A stretch of DNA of 64,000 nucleotides from Massilia litorea (lineage in GTDB: Bacteria > Pseudomonadota > Gammaproteobacteria > Burkholderiales > Burkholderiaceae_D). Position numbers and translations under genes: made by a program. The stretch is taken from NCBI RefSeq assembly GCF_015101885.1, contig NZ_CP062941.1:3534001-3598000 (forward strand), written 5' to 3'. Under the pieces are notes generated by a model that did not search any database, was not told where the DNA came from, and worked only from the letters and a program-made list of their open reading frames with translations. This document shows positions 28,322 through 36,254 of this stretch, piece after piece (position 1 is the stretch's first letter; each line of letters starts with the position of its first letter).

Positions 28322-28528
28322 TCCTTTCGTTACAACTATGCGATCAATGGGCGGCAAGAGACGCTGGTCCTCGGCAGGTACGGTCCGGACGGGATCAAAC
28401 TGGCAGAGGCAAGGGAGATGCTCAACGAGGCCAAGCGATCGCTTGCCTCTCCGACTTGCGGTGCGGGCGGGTCTTCCTTGACGGAAGGAACGGTGGCACG
28501 CAAGACGAAAGCCTTGAGCGCCAGATAA
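28322..28528 (+). pseudogene. Fragment of a phage-type tyrosine integrase (N-terminal DUF4102 region)
   Basis: The open stretch reads FRYNYAINGRQETLVLGRYG then GIKLAEAREMLNEAKRSLA before a stop. This matches the N-terminal arm-binding region of P4-type integrases (NGRxxTLxLGRYPxxSLAEARxxxxxARxxLA). There is no start codon, no preceding MPLTD-type start and no catalytic domain, so it is a remnant of an island integrated at guaA. Confidence 0.8.
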
Positions 28529-28814
28529 AACAGGGTCCACCCGGGAGGGCGGGACAAAACTTCTATTGCGGCCGAGGCCGATTCGCGTAACGAGCGCACC
28601 GCCCGCTTGAGGCATAGCCAAGGTTGCGGGGACCAGGAAACGTGCTCAGCACAGCAAAACGCCCGTGCCTGCTTGAGGAGCCCAAAAACTCTCGCTGGTG
28701 CCAATTTGGCGCTCTCAAGCCCGAAATCGAGGCGATTTTCGCTCGACGTGGCCGATGAACGAGGTACCTCTGTTTCTCAGCGGCTTTGGTTCGGGTGCTT
28801 CTCGCGGCATAGGT

Positions 28815-28925
28815 GTTGAACCGTTGTTGAACGCTTGTTGAACGGGTGTTCAACAACGAGTTTCTGCGGCTGCCGCTTCCATCCTGTTGAACGCTCGTTG
28901 AACCGTTGTGGAACGATTGTTCAAC
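28815..28925. repeat. Two blocks of GTTGAAC repeats at exact 11-bp spacing
   Basis: GTTGAAC is found at 28815, 28826 and 28837, then its inverse GTTCAAC at 28848. A second block repeats this at 28886, 28897 and 28908 (GTGGAAC, one mismatch), with GTTCAAC at 28919. Each block is three direct units and one inverted unit, one helical turn apart; the blocks are 71 bp apart. Such arrays bind proteins on one face of DNA (plasmid iterons, partition or KfrA-type operators). No replication or partition gene is intact nearby. Confidence 0.85.
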
Positions 28926-29234
28926 GACAGAGGAAAAGGCGCGACAAAATATCGCTTCACGCGTGCACAGCACGGAGAGGTAGCGCAGCAAGATGTCAGG
29001 GCGGCGAGCCAGGAAGGTGCGCCCGGCCGTAACTGGCCTGGGCGTGGCGATAGACTCGACCAGAAAATCCAGGAGCTGTCAGGCATGCTTCAGGAGGAGC
29101 AGGTAACGAGAGCGACCATTGAGCGAAAGTTTGCGGTGGCGTCGGCGCTCGGCAGCGAGCAGCTAGCGACAGAACAAAAGGGACGAAAACATGGGGGGCA
29201 CCCAGGCCAGGTCTTGGAAAGGGGAGTCGACTGA
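28908..29234 (+). CDS. Doubtful small protein with coiled-coil segment
   Basis: The 108-codon frame begins with a GTG inside the last repeat block. It contains one credible protein-like piece, LDQKIQELSGMLQEEQVTRA (residues 50-69), reminiscent of KfrA-type coiled coils on plasmids. The remainder (GRKHGGHPGQVLERG) looks like non-coding sequence. It may be a decayed gene whose product once bound the repeats. Low confidence. Confidence 0.25.
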   Translation: MERLFNDRGKGATKYRFTRAQHGEVAQQDVRAASQEGAPGRNWPGRGDRLDQKIQELSGMLQEEQVTRATIERKFAVASALGSEQLATEQKGRKHGGHPGQVLERGVD

Positions 29235-29457
29235 AGGCTTGGTATCGCCTGCTGCGTAATGTTGCCGGATGGCTTTAGGAGCACTTGCGACCGAAACAGG
29301 CTTTAGCGAAAGGGATTGCGAAAGCTAACTGGCGAGGCGGTTGCATCTGGCATCGTTCGCAACGTTTGACGGACGCGATAGCGAGTGCGGCGCCTGCGTG
29401 CTGTTTCAGCCGATTCCAAGCCGCCTTCATCTGCAGCCCGCCTTGCCGGCACGCGCC

Positions 29458-30057
29458 TCATAGCAGCGCGGCCGGCGGAAGGGTTCCTTGGACGTATCCC
29501 AATGACTCGACAGGCACAATGGTCGTTGCTCGAGGAAATGGCACGCGCAGATCGACCAACGGCAATATCATCTCCGCAGTCACTGTATTGCACTGGTCCG
29601 TTATGGCTGGGTCGCAAATTCGGACCTGAACGAAGCGGATACATGTGGGCGCACGCAAATCACTCATGCAGATCCGCCTGTTCACGGCCGCGTCGTTTGG
29701 CCACAATGCCTCGGGTATCACAGACAGGTCAAACCGCAGGTATTCCAAACGGACATGTTCGTCCGTAATGGGGTTCCCAAGCACGAGCCCACCAGGCGAG
29801 CTTCGTAGGATCCCGTATTGCCTTACCCTGGCAGTTGCGGCGGTGTCACGCGGATAGACGTTCACTGCAGCAGCGGCAGTCCTGCGCGTGACCTCATGCA
29901 GGGTGTTAATCACAAACAGGACGCGCGCCAGTTCGATGATGCCGAAAACAAACATAAAAAAGATGACGGCGAGCAGCGCAAATTCGACTGCTGCAGTACC
30001 GGCCTGTGTCTTGAGTGGGCGCCAGCCGTCGCGCCGCGACAGGTTAGTTGCCGGCAT
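29458..30057 (-). CDS. TadE/TadF-like pseudopilin
   Basis: From ATG 30057, which overlaps the end of the upstream TadE-like gene by 14 bases, 199 residues. The pilin-like segment QAGTAAVEFALLAVIFFMFV with the Glu five residues into the hydrophobic core (about 15-45) is the TadE signature; the rest is an extracytoplasmic beta-rich domain with Cys pairs (RICMSDLRAPTC, RICDPAITDQC). It should be a minor component of a Flp/Tad-type pilus machine. Confidence 0.82.
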   Translation of the reverse strand: MPATNLSRRDGWRPLKTQAGTAAVEFALLAVIFFMFVFGIIELARVLFVINTLHEVTRRTAAAAVNVYPRDTAATARVRQYGILRSSPGGLVLGNPITDEHVRLEYLRFDLSVIPEALWPNDAAVNRRICMSDLRAPTCIRFVQVRICDPAITDQCNTVTAEMILPLVDLRVPFPRATTIVPVESLGYVQGTLPPAALL

Positions 30058-30523
30058 AGCGCATGGTGTAATTGGCAGTAATCTGCAAGCCATACCACCC
30101 CGTGTCAACAAGCCCGAAAGGGTCGAACATTGAGATCAAAAAATGAACGCGGACGGTCGTAGGGAGCGTTCCCGCTGCGTTGCCGCCGCAATTCGACGTA
30201 TCACAGAACGTTTCGAGAGTACCAATTTCAGAACTCGATGAAACCTCAGCGATTTCCCGTCGAATGATCTCTTGGGCAAGGTCCCCTGCCGCTCGTGCCG
30301 AGGCAGGTGTCATCATTTCTGCTACGGGCACAGTAGACAGGTAGCGGGCGGCGTCCTGTGCCGCTTTCTGTGCCATCGTGTAATGCCAGAATATGCTTAC
30401 AGTGAAGAAACCTAGTGTAAGGAACGCTATGAGAACCGGCAGCAGGAGTGCGCACTCTACGGCAGCTACGCCGGCCTGGTATTTCGTTGATCTGCGGACT
30501 ACTGCAGGAAGGAATTTTTTCAT
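30044..30523 (-). CDS. TadE-like pseudopilin
   Basis: I start it at ATG 30523 (MKKFLPAVVRRSTKYQAG), which overlaps the preceding tadG-like stop codon by 4 bases (ATGA); the frame stays open further upstream without meaning. 159 residues with the AGVAAVECALLLPVLIAFLT TadE motif. Coupled to both neighbours by overlap. Confidence 0.85.
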   Translation of the reverse strand: MKKFLPAVVRRSTKYQAGVAAVECALLLPVLIAFLTLGFFTVSIFWHYTMAQKAAQDAARYLSTVPVAEMMTPASARAAGDLAQEIIRREIAEVSSSSEIGTLETFCDTSNCGGNAAGTLPTTVRVHFLISMFDPFGLVDTGWYGLQITANYTMRYAGN

Positions 30524-32070
30524 GGGAAGAGCTCCACGTGACCTGGCAACGATTGCAGGGGAATCAATCCGGCGAATTCGGCGATGAGACTGTTGTCGGT
30601 CGCTGGTACGGTCATAAAAAACTTCCCGATCGCGACCACTGTGGCCGGTGCGTTCGCGCCGGATGGCGCTGACGGGCTGCATGAGAGCAGCGGGATGTTC
30701 AGTACCCGCCGGTGCGGGACCGCCATGGGTCTGTTGGCCAGGCTCGGAGCCTGGTAATAGCCGCTGGCTGTGGTAGACGAAAGATAGGGCACTGGCGGCG
30801 ATGTCGGGTAATTTGAAGAAGTGGGACCCGACGGGTACAGGGTGGGCCAGTCCGTGTGAGAAAACGTCGGATAGCCGCCGGGCGGTTCGGGCGAAGTCAC
30901 AGGGGAGGGCGCCTTGGCTGCCTTTGCATATGCCCACAAAGGGCCGTACTCCCCAGGTGTTGCTGGCGGCGCCGGCAAGTCAATGACGGGCTCAATCTTG
31001 CCACGGGCTGTCGTCGTTGCCACGGCTGGTGTACCTTTGTTGGGGCTCATCCATTTGACGATACCGGCCTGGTCGTATGCATATGACTTGATATTGATGT
31101 CCGGTGAAGCGCTGCTCGGGGCGCAGGACGTGTTTGCGTAGGTGTCAAAACGCGTGTTGAGCGCAGTACTCAACGATGCAAGGGGAGATGTGTCGGGGAG
31201 TTCGGAGACGCGGATAGGGCTGCCTGTTATCCGTCTAATCCACATGGACCCGCTGCATACGAAGGGTGCCAGCGCTGGGATGTCGAAAGCTTGGCTATTT
31301 GTTCCAGGCTCGGAGACGGGGTTGATTGCAAAACGGGCTGGCGTTGTGTTATTTGGGTTGAGTTTCATCAGGTCGTAGCTGATCCCGCGACGAAACCCAT
31401 ATTGCACCAGCTCCGAGAGCGTGGCCCCGGAAGAGCTGGTGGCAGGACGCGCTGCCGCGGCATCCGGGGACATCGCGCAGACCCCGATCGGCATTGCCTT
31501 CACCGATGTGCGCCCAGCGATCGCACTATCGCTGAGCTGAACCTTCGCCAGGCTGCTGTCGAGGATCCTGATGAAAAAGGTCTCGACTTCGCTAATGGCT
31601 GGATCAAGACCTGCGGTATCGACACGTGCAAAAAAGAGTTCCGCAGCCTGGGCTGCTCCGGCCGAGGTAACCCAGGTTCCAGTACGCGATGAGGTAGTGC
31701 CGAAACTGAGGGCGTCGTCGTGCCACGTAAAGGCAGTGCCGCTACCATAGTTTCGGTAGCGGAGATTTGCTACGGCCACACTCGCTGCGTTCCTCGCCGC
31801 AACAAGTCCTGCAGGAGTGCCGTCGAGCTCCCGTGCAGCTGCGAGCGCGGCCGCCTTGGCTATTCCGTACAGGTCGACTTTGCGGTTGTAGATCTGTCCG
31901 ATATCCACGGCAAGGCTCCAGAAGCCGAGCATTACTATCAGCAATGGAACGAACATCACAGCAAAGGCACCTTGCTGCCTGGGGCGCCTGTTTTTCACAG
32001 AGCGCGATATAGCCAATGGACTTGTGCAGGCGCTGCGCCTTCCACGAAATGCATTCTGCCCAGATGTCAT
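30520..32070 (-). CDS. TadG-like pilus assembly protein
   Basis: 516 residues. After a basic N-terminus comes QQGAFAVMFVPLLIVMLGFW and DIGQIYNRKVDLYGIAKAAALAAARELDG, the conserved N-terminus of TadG-related proteins with Asp/Asn and many Ala. A long extracytoplasmic part is rich in Pro, Ser and Thr near 390-450. TadG proteins anchor the Flp pilus in the envelope. No TadA ATPase, CpaC secretin or Flp pilin is in the window, so the set is orphan. Confidence 0.82.
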   Translation of the reverse strand: MTSGQNAFRGRRSACTSPLAISRSVKNRRPRQQGAFAVMFVPLLIVMLGFWSLAVDIGQIYNRKVDLYGIAKAAALAAARELDGTPAGLVAARNAASVAVANLRYRNYGSGTAFTWHDDALSFGTTSSRTGTWVTSAGAAQAAELFFARVDTAGLDPAISEVETFFIRILDSSLAKVQLSDSAIAGRTSVKAMPIGVCAMSPDAAAARPATSSSGATLSELVQYGFRRGISYDLMKLNPNNTTPARFAINPVSEPGTNSQAFDIPALAPFVCSGSMWIRRITGSPIRVSELPDTSPLASLSTALNTRFDTYANTSCAPSSASPDINIKSYAYDQAGIVKWMSPNKGTPAVATTTARGKIEPVIDLPAPPATPGEYGPLWAYAKAAKAPSPVTSPEPPGGYPTFSHTDWPTLYPSGPTSSNYPTSPPVPYLSSTTASGYYQAPSLANRPMAVPHRRVLNIPLLSCSPSAPSGANAPATVVAIGKFFMTVPATDNSLIAEFAGLIPLQSLPGHVELFP

Positions 32071-32208
32071 AATTGCCTCATATCCTCGAGACCGTTGAAA
32101 TACTCGATAGCTCTAACTTAGAAGAAATAGTTCTGGATTGGAAACTATCAAAGGCCATCGTTCTAAAACTAGCCCAACGGCCCAGGCTAGCGCTGCCGCT
32201 AATGGTCG

Positions 32209-32829
32209 CTAACCAGCGGAGTGGATCGTGCAGGGCTCTGGTTCAACAGCATTCGTTGACCCATTCTTCTCGTGCGTGATACGCCGTTGTTGCTCCCTCC
32301 TAAGCAGCAATGCACAGCATGCACACGACCAGAACGCCCAGGCGGCGAGGGGTAGAAACATCGTGTCGATAGACTTGTGTCCTATCGCAATGGCAGATCC
32401 AAATCCGCCCATTGCGCTCACGCAGGATATGGCGAGCCTGTCACGGCTGAAAGACAGGCGAGCCCACGGGGCAAAGGCGAGGGAAATAGCAGCCATTCCG
32501 AGCAGGGTAAGGCTTCCGGCGAGGAATAGGACTCCGAAAATCACACCTGAAACATAGAGCAGGGTGCATGACATTCCAGTCCGCCAGGATTCCGTCGCTG
32601 GACTCGTTCCGCGTTCAGCCACCACATTACTACGGTCGAATGCTGGACGGCGGCCAGACCATATAACAAGCGATGCCCCGGGAATTGTGGCAAACAAATG
32701 CAATGAAAATCCGGCGCCTATCAGGAATAGCCACGCGTCGAAAAGCATCCAGCCTAAAAGTGAGTAGAGAAGCGCTATGAATGACCAGTATCGACGCCGC
32801 TTCGCAGGCCGAACGTTATCCGAGTCCAT
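32209..32829 (-). CDS. Integral membrane protein, hypothetical
   Basis: I choose ATG 32829 (MDSDNVRPAKRRRYWSF), which has GGGAAG 5 bases upstream; an ATG 35 codons earlier lacks this. 206 residues with five or more hydrophobic segments (about 15-60, 85-125, 150-190) and a charged C-terminus. It is upstream of the tadG-like gene with a 138-base gap. No family recognised. Confidence 0.65.
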   Translation of the reverse strand: MDSDNVRPAKRRRYWSFIALLYSLLGWMLFDAWLFLIGAGFSLHLFATIPGASLVIWSGRRPAFDRSNVVAERGTSPATESWRTGMSCTLLYVSGVIFGVLFLAGSLTLLGMAAISLAFAPWARLSFSRDRLAISCVSAMGGFGSAIAIGHKSIDTMFLPLAAWAFWSCACCALLLRREQQRRITHEKNGSTNAVEPEPCTIHSAG

Positions 32830-33020
32830 GTCTTCCCTTGTATTTGCAGTAGTGCGGTTATTTCCTGATGAAAACTTGCTCGATCGAGTGTGGACTAAGG
32901 TCGATTCCTCTGCAATCAGAGTGTCTTGCAACATTGATTCGCATCATCGAAGGAAACAAATGCGCCTTTGTACGTTGCTGTCGTGCATACCGGCGTGGCT
33001 GCACAATCTGCTTCTCCTCA

Positions 33021-33806
33021 ATGAACACTATGCAACAGCAAGACAACAAGCACCGGGTCGCGGTCGTCGTGGGCGGCGCCATGGGCATCGGCGCCGATAT
33101 CTGCCAACGGCTTGGCGCGGCGGGCTATACGGTGATCGTCGCCGATCGCGACGTGGACGCAGCGAAGACCCGCGTCGAGGAGCTGGGCGCCGCCGGCCTG
33201 CGCGCCGAGGCCCAGCAGATCGACGCTGCCGATGCGGCATCGGTGGCACAGGCATTTGAGGAAATCGACGGCCGGCATGCCCGCTGCGACGTGCTGGTGA
33301 ACTGCGCCGGCATCGCCAAAGTGTTCCCCTTCCTCGAGTTCCCACTCGATAATTTCGTGGCGACGCTGAACGTCAACGTGGTCGGCACCCTGTTGTGCGC
33401 CCAGCATGCCGCCAGGCTGATGGTGAAGCATCGGTGGGGGCGGATCGTGAACCTGGCATCGGTTGCGGGCCAGCGCGCCGTCGGCACCGGGCGCACCGCA
33501 TACGGCACGTCGAAAGGCGCGGTCATCGCGTTGACGCGGCAGATGGCGGTGGAGCTTGCCGAGCACGGCATTACTGCGAATACGGTATCGCCCGGCCCGG
33601 TCGACACGCCGATGACGCGCACCCTCCATACGGACCAGTTCCGCAAGGAATACACGCATGCCATCCCGATGGACCGCTACGGATCGACCGCCGAGGTCGC
33701 GGCGGCCGTGATGTATTTCGTGGGGGGCGAGGCAGGGTACACCACGGGGGTCGACCTGGCGGTCGATGGCGGTTTCCTGGCCGCGGGCGCCCGCAAGCTC
33801 GCGTAA
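33021..33806 (+). CDS. SDR-family oxidoreductase
   Basis: From ATG 33021 (MNTMQQQDNKHRVAVVVGGA) 261 residues; the second ATG at 33030 is equally possible. Cofactor motif VGGAMGIGADICQRLG, NCAGIA, catalytic Ser in NLASVAGQRAV, and YGTSKGAV; C-terminal DGGFLAAGAR. FabG-like; the position before a porin suggests a role in uptake and oxidation of a small substrate. Base composition returns to host-like high GC here. Confidence 0.88.
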   Translation: MNTMQQQDNKHRVAVVVGGAMGIGADICQRLGAAGYTVIVADRDVDAAKTRVEELGAAGLRAEAQQIDAADAASVAQAFEEIDGRHARCDVLVNCAGIAKVFPFLEFPLDNFVATLNVNVVGTLLCAQHAARLMVKHRWGRIVNLASVAGQRAVGTGRTAYGTSKGAVIALTRQMAVELAEHGITANTVSPGPVDTPMTRTLHTDQFRKEYTHAIPMDRYGSTAEVAAAVMYFVGGEAGYTTGVDLAVDGGFLAAGARKLA

Positions 33807-33867
33807 GCCGGCGCGGTACGAAAACCCAACGGGCCGCAGGGCCCCACATACTTAAAGGGAGACAAAC

Positions 33868-34950
33868 ATGGACAGCCGGCGACTCTTCACCGCGCTCATT
33901 GGCGCGCTTGCGGCCGCAGGCAGCCCCCTGGCTGGTGCGCAGAGCAATCTGTCGATCTACGGCATGATCGACATGGCGGCGATACGGGAAAGCGGCGGCG
34001 CCGCCGGTTCCGTGACGAAGATAACAAGCGGTGTCAGCGCCGGATCGCGCCTCGGGTTCAAGGGAACGGAAGACCTTGGGAACGGCCTGTCCGCGCTGTT
34101 CGTGCTGGAGAGCGGCTTCCAGGGCGACACCGGCGCCATGGGGCAGGGCGGATTGCTGTTCGGCCGGCAGGCCTATGTTGGCTTGCGGGGCGGGTTCGGC
34201 ACGGTATTGGTCGGGCGCCAGTACACACCGGAATATCTGGTCGTGGTGTTCGCCGATCCGTTTGGGTCGGGCTATGTCGCCGACAGCAAGAACATCATCG
34301 CCACCAGCGGCAATTCGCTCAGCCGGATGGACAACACCGTCAAATACCTGTCGCCGACCGTCGGCGGCCTGACGCTGGAGCTGGCTGCCGCGCCCGGCGA
34401 AGTCGCGGGCGACAACGCAGCGGGCCGGCAGATCGGCGGCTCGCTTGCCTACGCCGCCGGCCGCCTGCAGGTACGCGTGGGCTATCACAACCGCAACAAC
34501 GATACCGCGACGCTGAGGAACACGGACAACGGCCGTAACAGCGTCATCGCCGCGGTGTATGACTTCGGGGTCGTCAAGGCGCATGCACTGTATGGCGTCA
34601 ACCGTGGCCTGAACAGTTCAGTCCTGCGCAACACGGCCAATCCGTACGGCCGTGCTGTCGTTCCGGTGGCCTCGACCGCCAGCCGCGACGCGCTGCTGGG
34701 CCTGACGGTGCCGTTCGGCCCGCACACATTGATGGCCTCGTATCTTCACAAGGATGACCGGACCGCGCTCGACCAGGATGCCGGACAGGTGGCGCTCGGC
34801 TATCGATACAGCTTGTCGAAGCGGACCAGCCTGTACGCGGTCTATGCCCGCATCGACAACCGGAACGGTGCCAGCTATACCGCTGGCAATGCGAGCGATC
34901 CGGGCAGTGGCAATCGCGCAGTCAGCGCTGGCATGAGCCACAGCTTCTGA
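33868..34950 (+). CDS. Gram-negative porin (Burkholderiales type)
   Basis: 360 residues with a signal peptide (cleavage near AGAQSNLSIYG). The start SNLSIYGMIDMAAIRESGG is followed by SRLGFKGTEDLGNGLSALFV and GRQAYVGLRGGFGTVLVGRQ, and the protein ends in Phe (SAGMSHSF) as outer-membrane barrels do. AAGGGAGA precedes the ATG. It forms a general or anion-type diffusion channel. Its 3' end overlaps the convergent CapA-like gene by 29 bases. Confidence 0.95.
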   Translation: MDSRRLFTALIGALAAAGSPLAGAQSNLSIYGMIDMAAIRESGGAAGSVTKITSGVSAGSRLGFKGTEDLGNGLSALFVLESGFQGDTGAMGQGGLLFGRQAYVGLRGGFGTVLVGRQYTPEYLVVVFADPFGSGYVADSKNIIATSGNSLSRMDNTVKYLSPTVGGLTLELAAAPGEVAGDNAAGRQIGGSLAYAAGRLQVRVGYHNRNNDTATLRNTDNGRNSVIAAVYDFGVVKAHALYGVNRGLNSSVLRNTANPYGRAVVPVASTASRDALLGLTVPFGPHTLMASYLHKDDRTALDQDAGQVALGYRYSLSKRTSLYAVYARIDNRNGASYTAGNASDPGSGNRAVSAGMSHSF

Positions 34951-36079
34951 CTCTCGCCGGATCACGCACCAGCAGCAGGTCAGGCCCGCCCAGCCTGTCC
35001 ACGCGCGTGCCGAACTGCCGGCACTCCCGGTTCAGCGTCTCCACCAGCCAGCGTACTCCGGACTCCGGGGCCGCGTTCACCCGAAAGTGGCGGATCTGGG
35101 TGGGCGTTATGGCAAAGCGCGTCAGCCGGCCCTCGTCCAGGGTGGGGAAATACATGAGCGCCAGGTCGCCCCGGAACTGTTCGTGACCGCGGATGCCTTC
35201 GTAGTCATTCAGGAGGTCGCCGCAGCCGTAGAGGATGGGCTTGTCGCAGTAGATCTCGATCCCCTTCACGTGGTGGGACGAATGGCCATGGACCAGGTCC
35301 ACTGCGGCCACGTCGATCAGGCCGTGGGCGAAGTCCCGCTGCTGCGGCGAGATGCCGAAGTCCCAGTTCCCGCCCCAGTGAATCGATGCCAGCACCAGGT
35401 CGCCGGCCCGCTTCGCGGCGCGCGTCTGTTGCGCAATGGACTCGAGGCTGCGCGCACCGAGGTCGGGCAGGAGGTTCACGCCAGGGCGGGACGGACCCGC
35501 ACGCCAGTCCGCGGGCACGCCGCTGTCTTCCATGGCCCACGCGAACACCCATACCCGGCCCTTGCCCGGTACGTCGAGCAGGGCCGGTGCCGCGGCGCCG
35601 GCCTCGTCGAGCCCTGCGCCGGCCGTCGCGATGCCGGCGCGGCGCAGGCTGTCGAGCGTTTCCTTCAGGCCTTGCGTGCCCCAGTCCAGCACATGGTTGT
35701 TGGCCAGTACGCAGCAGTCGATGCCGGCCGCGGCGAGGCAGGGCAGGTTAGCGGGGTGCATGCGGTAATGGATGCCTTTGCCGGGCCAGGCATCCTTGCT
35801 GGCGGTGACGGCGGTCTCCAGGTTGACGATGCGCAGGTCCGGCCCGGTACGGCGCAAGGCATCGAGGGCGTCGCCCCAGATGTAGGCAAAGTCGACCGGC
35901 CGGCCGATCGGGCCGTTGGTCTCCTCGGCCAGTTGCACATAGCCGAGTGCCGAGCGCATCCAGGGTTCGAACAGGCGCGGCTTTCCGGGGTGCGGCAGGA
36001 CCTGGTCGATGCCGCGCCCGGTCATGAGGTCGCCGCACAAGAACAGGGTGATGCCGCCCGGGCGTGCTTGCGTCGGCAT
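34922..36079 (-). CDS. CapA-family (PGA synthesis-type) metallophosphatase-like protein
   Basis: 385 residues. FLCGDLMTGRGIDQVL at the start, VNLETAVTAS, CCVLANNHVLDWGTQGL (metal-binding Asn-His) and LVHGHSSHHVKGIEIY are the CapA/calcineurin-like motifs. CapA proteins act in poly-gamma-glutamate capsule synthesis, but many homologues stand alone, as here, with unknown roles. There is no signal peptide. Confidence 0.88.
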   Translation of the reverse strand: MPTQARPGGITLFLCGDLMTGRGIDQVLPHPGKPRLFEPWMRSALGYVQLAEETNGPIGRPVDFAYIWGDALDALRRTGPDLRIVNLETAVTASKDAWPGKGIHYRMHPANLPCLAAAGIDCCVLANNHVLDWGTQGLKETLDSLRRAGIATAGAGLDEAGAAAPALLDVPGKGRVWVFAWAMEDSGVPADWRAGPSRPGVNLLPDLGARSLESIAQQTRAAKRAGDLVLASIHWGGNWDFGISPQQRDFAHGLIDVAAVDLVHGHSSHHVKGIEIYCDKPILYGCGDLLNDYEGIRGHEQFRGDLALMYFPTLDEGRLTRFAITPTQIRHFRVNAAPESGVRWLVETLNRECRQFGTRVDRLGGPDLLLVRDPARVRSCGSCQR

Positions 36080-36254
36080 GACGATGCTCCTTCATGGATA
36101 CGCCGGCCCTGGATCGGCCGTAGTGGAAGTGTGACACGAGACATCGGCACATGCTTATGTCTGAAATGCGAACCCGCCTCTGCCAACCCGGCGCCGATGA
36201 CACGCCGTCCCCTCCAAAGCTATAATCGACGCCTTCGTCGACGAGGAACGTGCC

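Larger units (their letters stand above)
28529..29457. other. Gene-poor stretch of the guaA accessory region
   Basis: Lower in GC than the flanks. Apart from the repeat blocks at 28815-28925 and a doubtful small frame at 28908-29234, I see no protein that looks real on either strand. It reads like decayed island DNA between the integrase remnant and the Tad-like genes. Confidence 0.6.

Noticed and set aside
28815..28925. CRISPR array
   Set aside because: Repeats are only 7 bases at 11-bp steps with 4-base gaps, and some units are inverted; no spacers or cas genes.
28248..33020. A second copy of the guaA 3' end marking the far island boundary
   Set aside because: I looked for a repeat of the GATTGAGTGGGAATAA end downstream and found none in the window.
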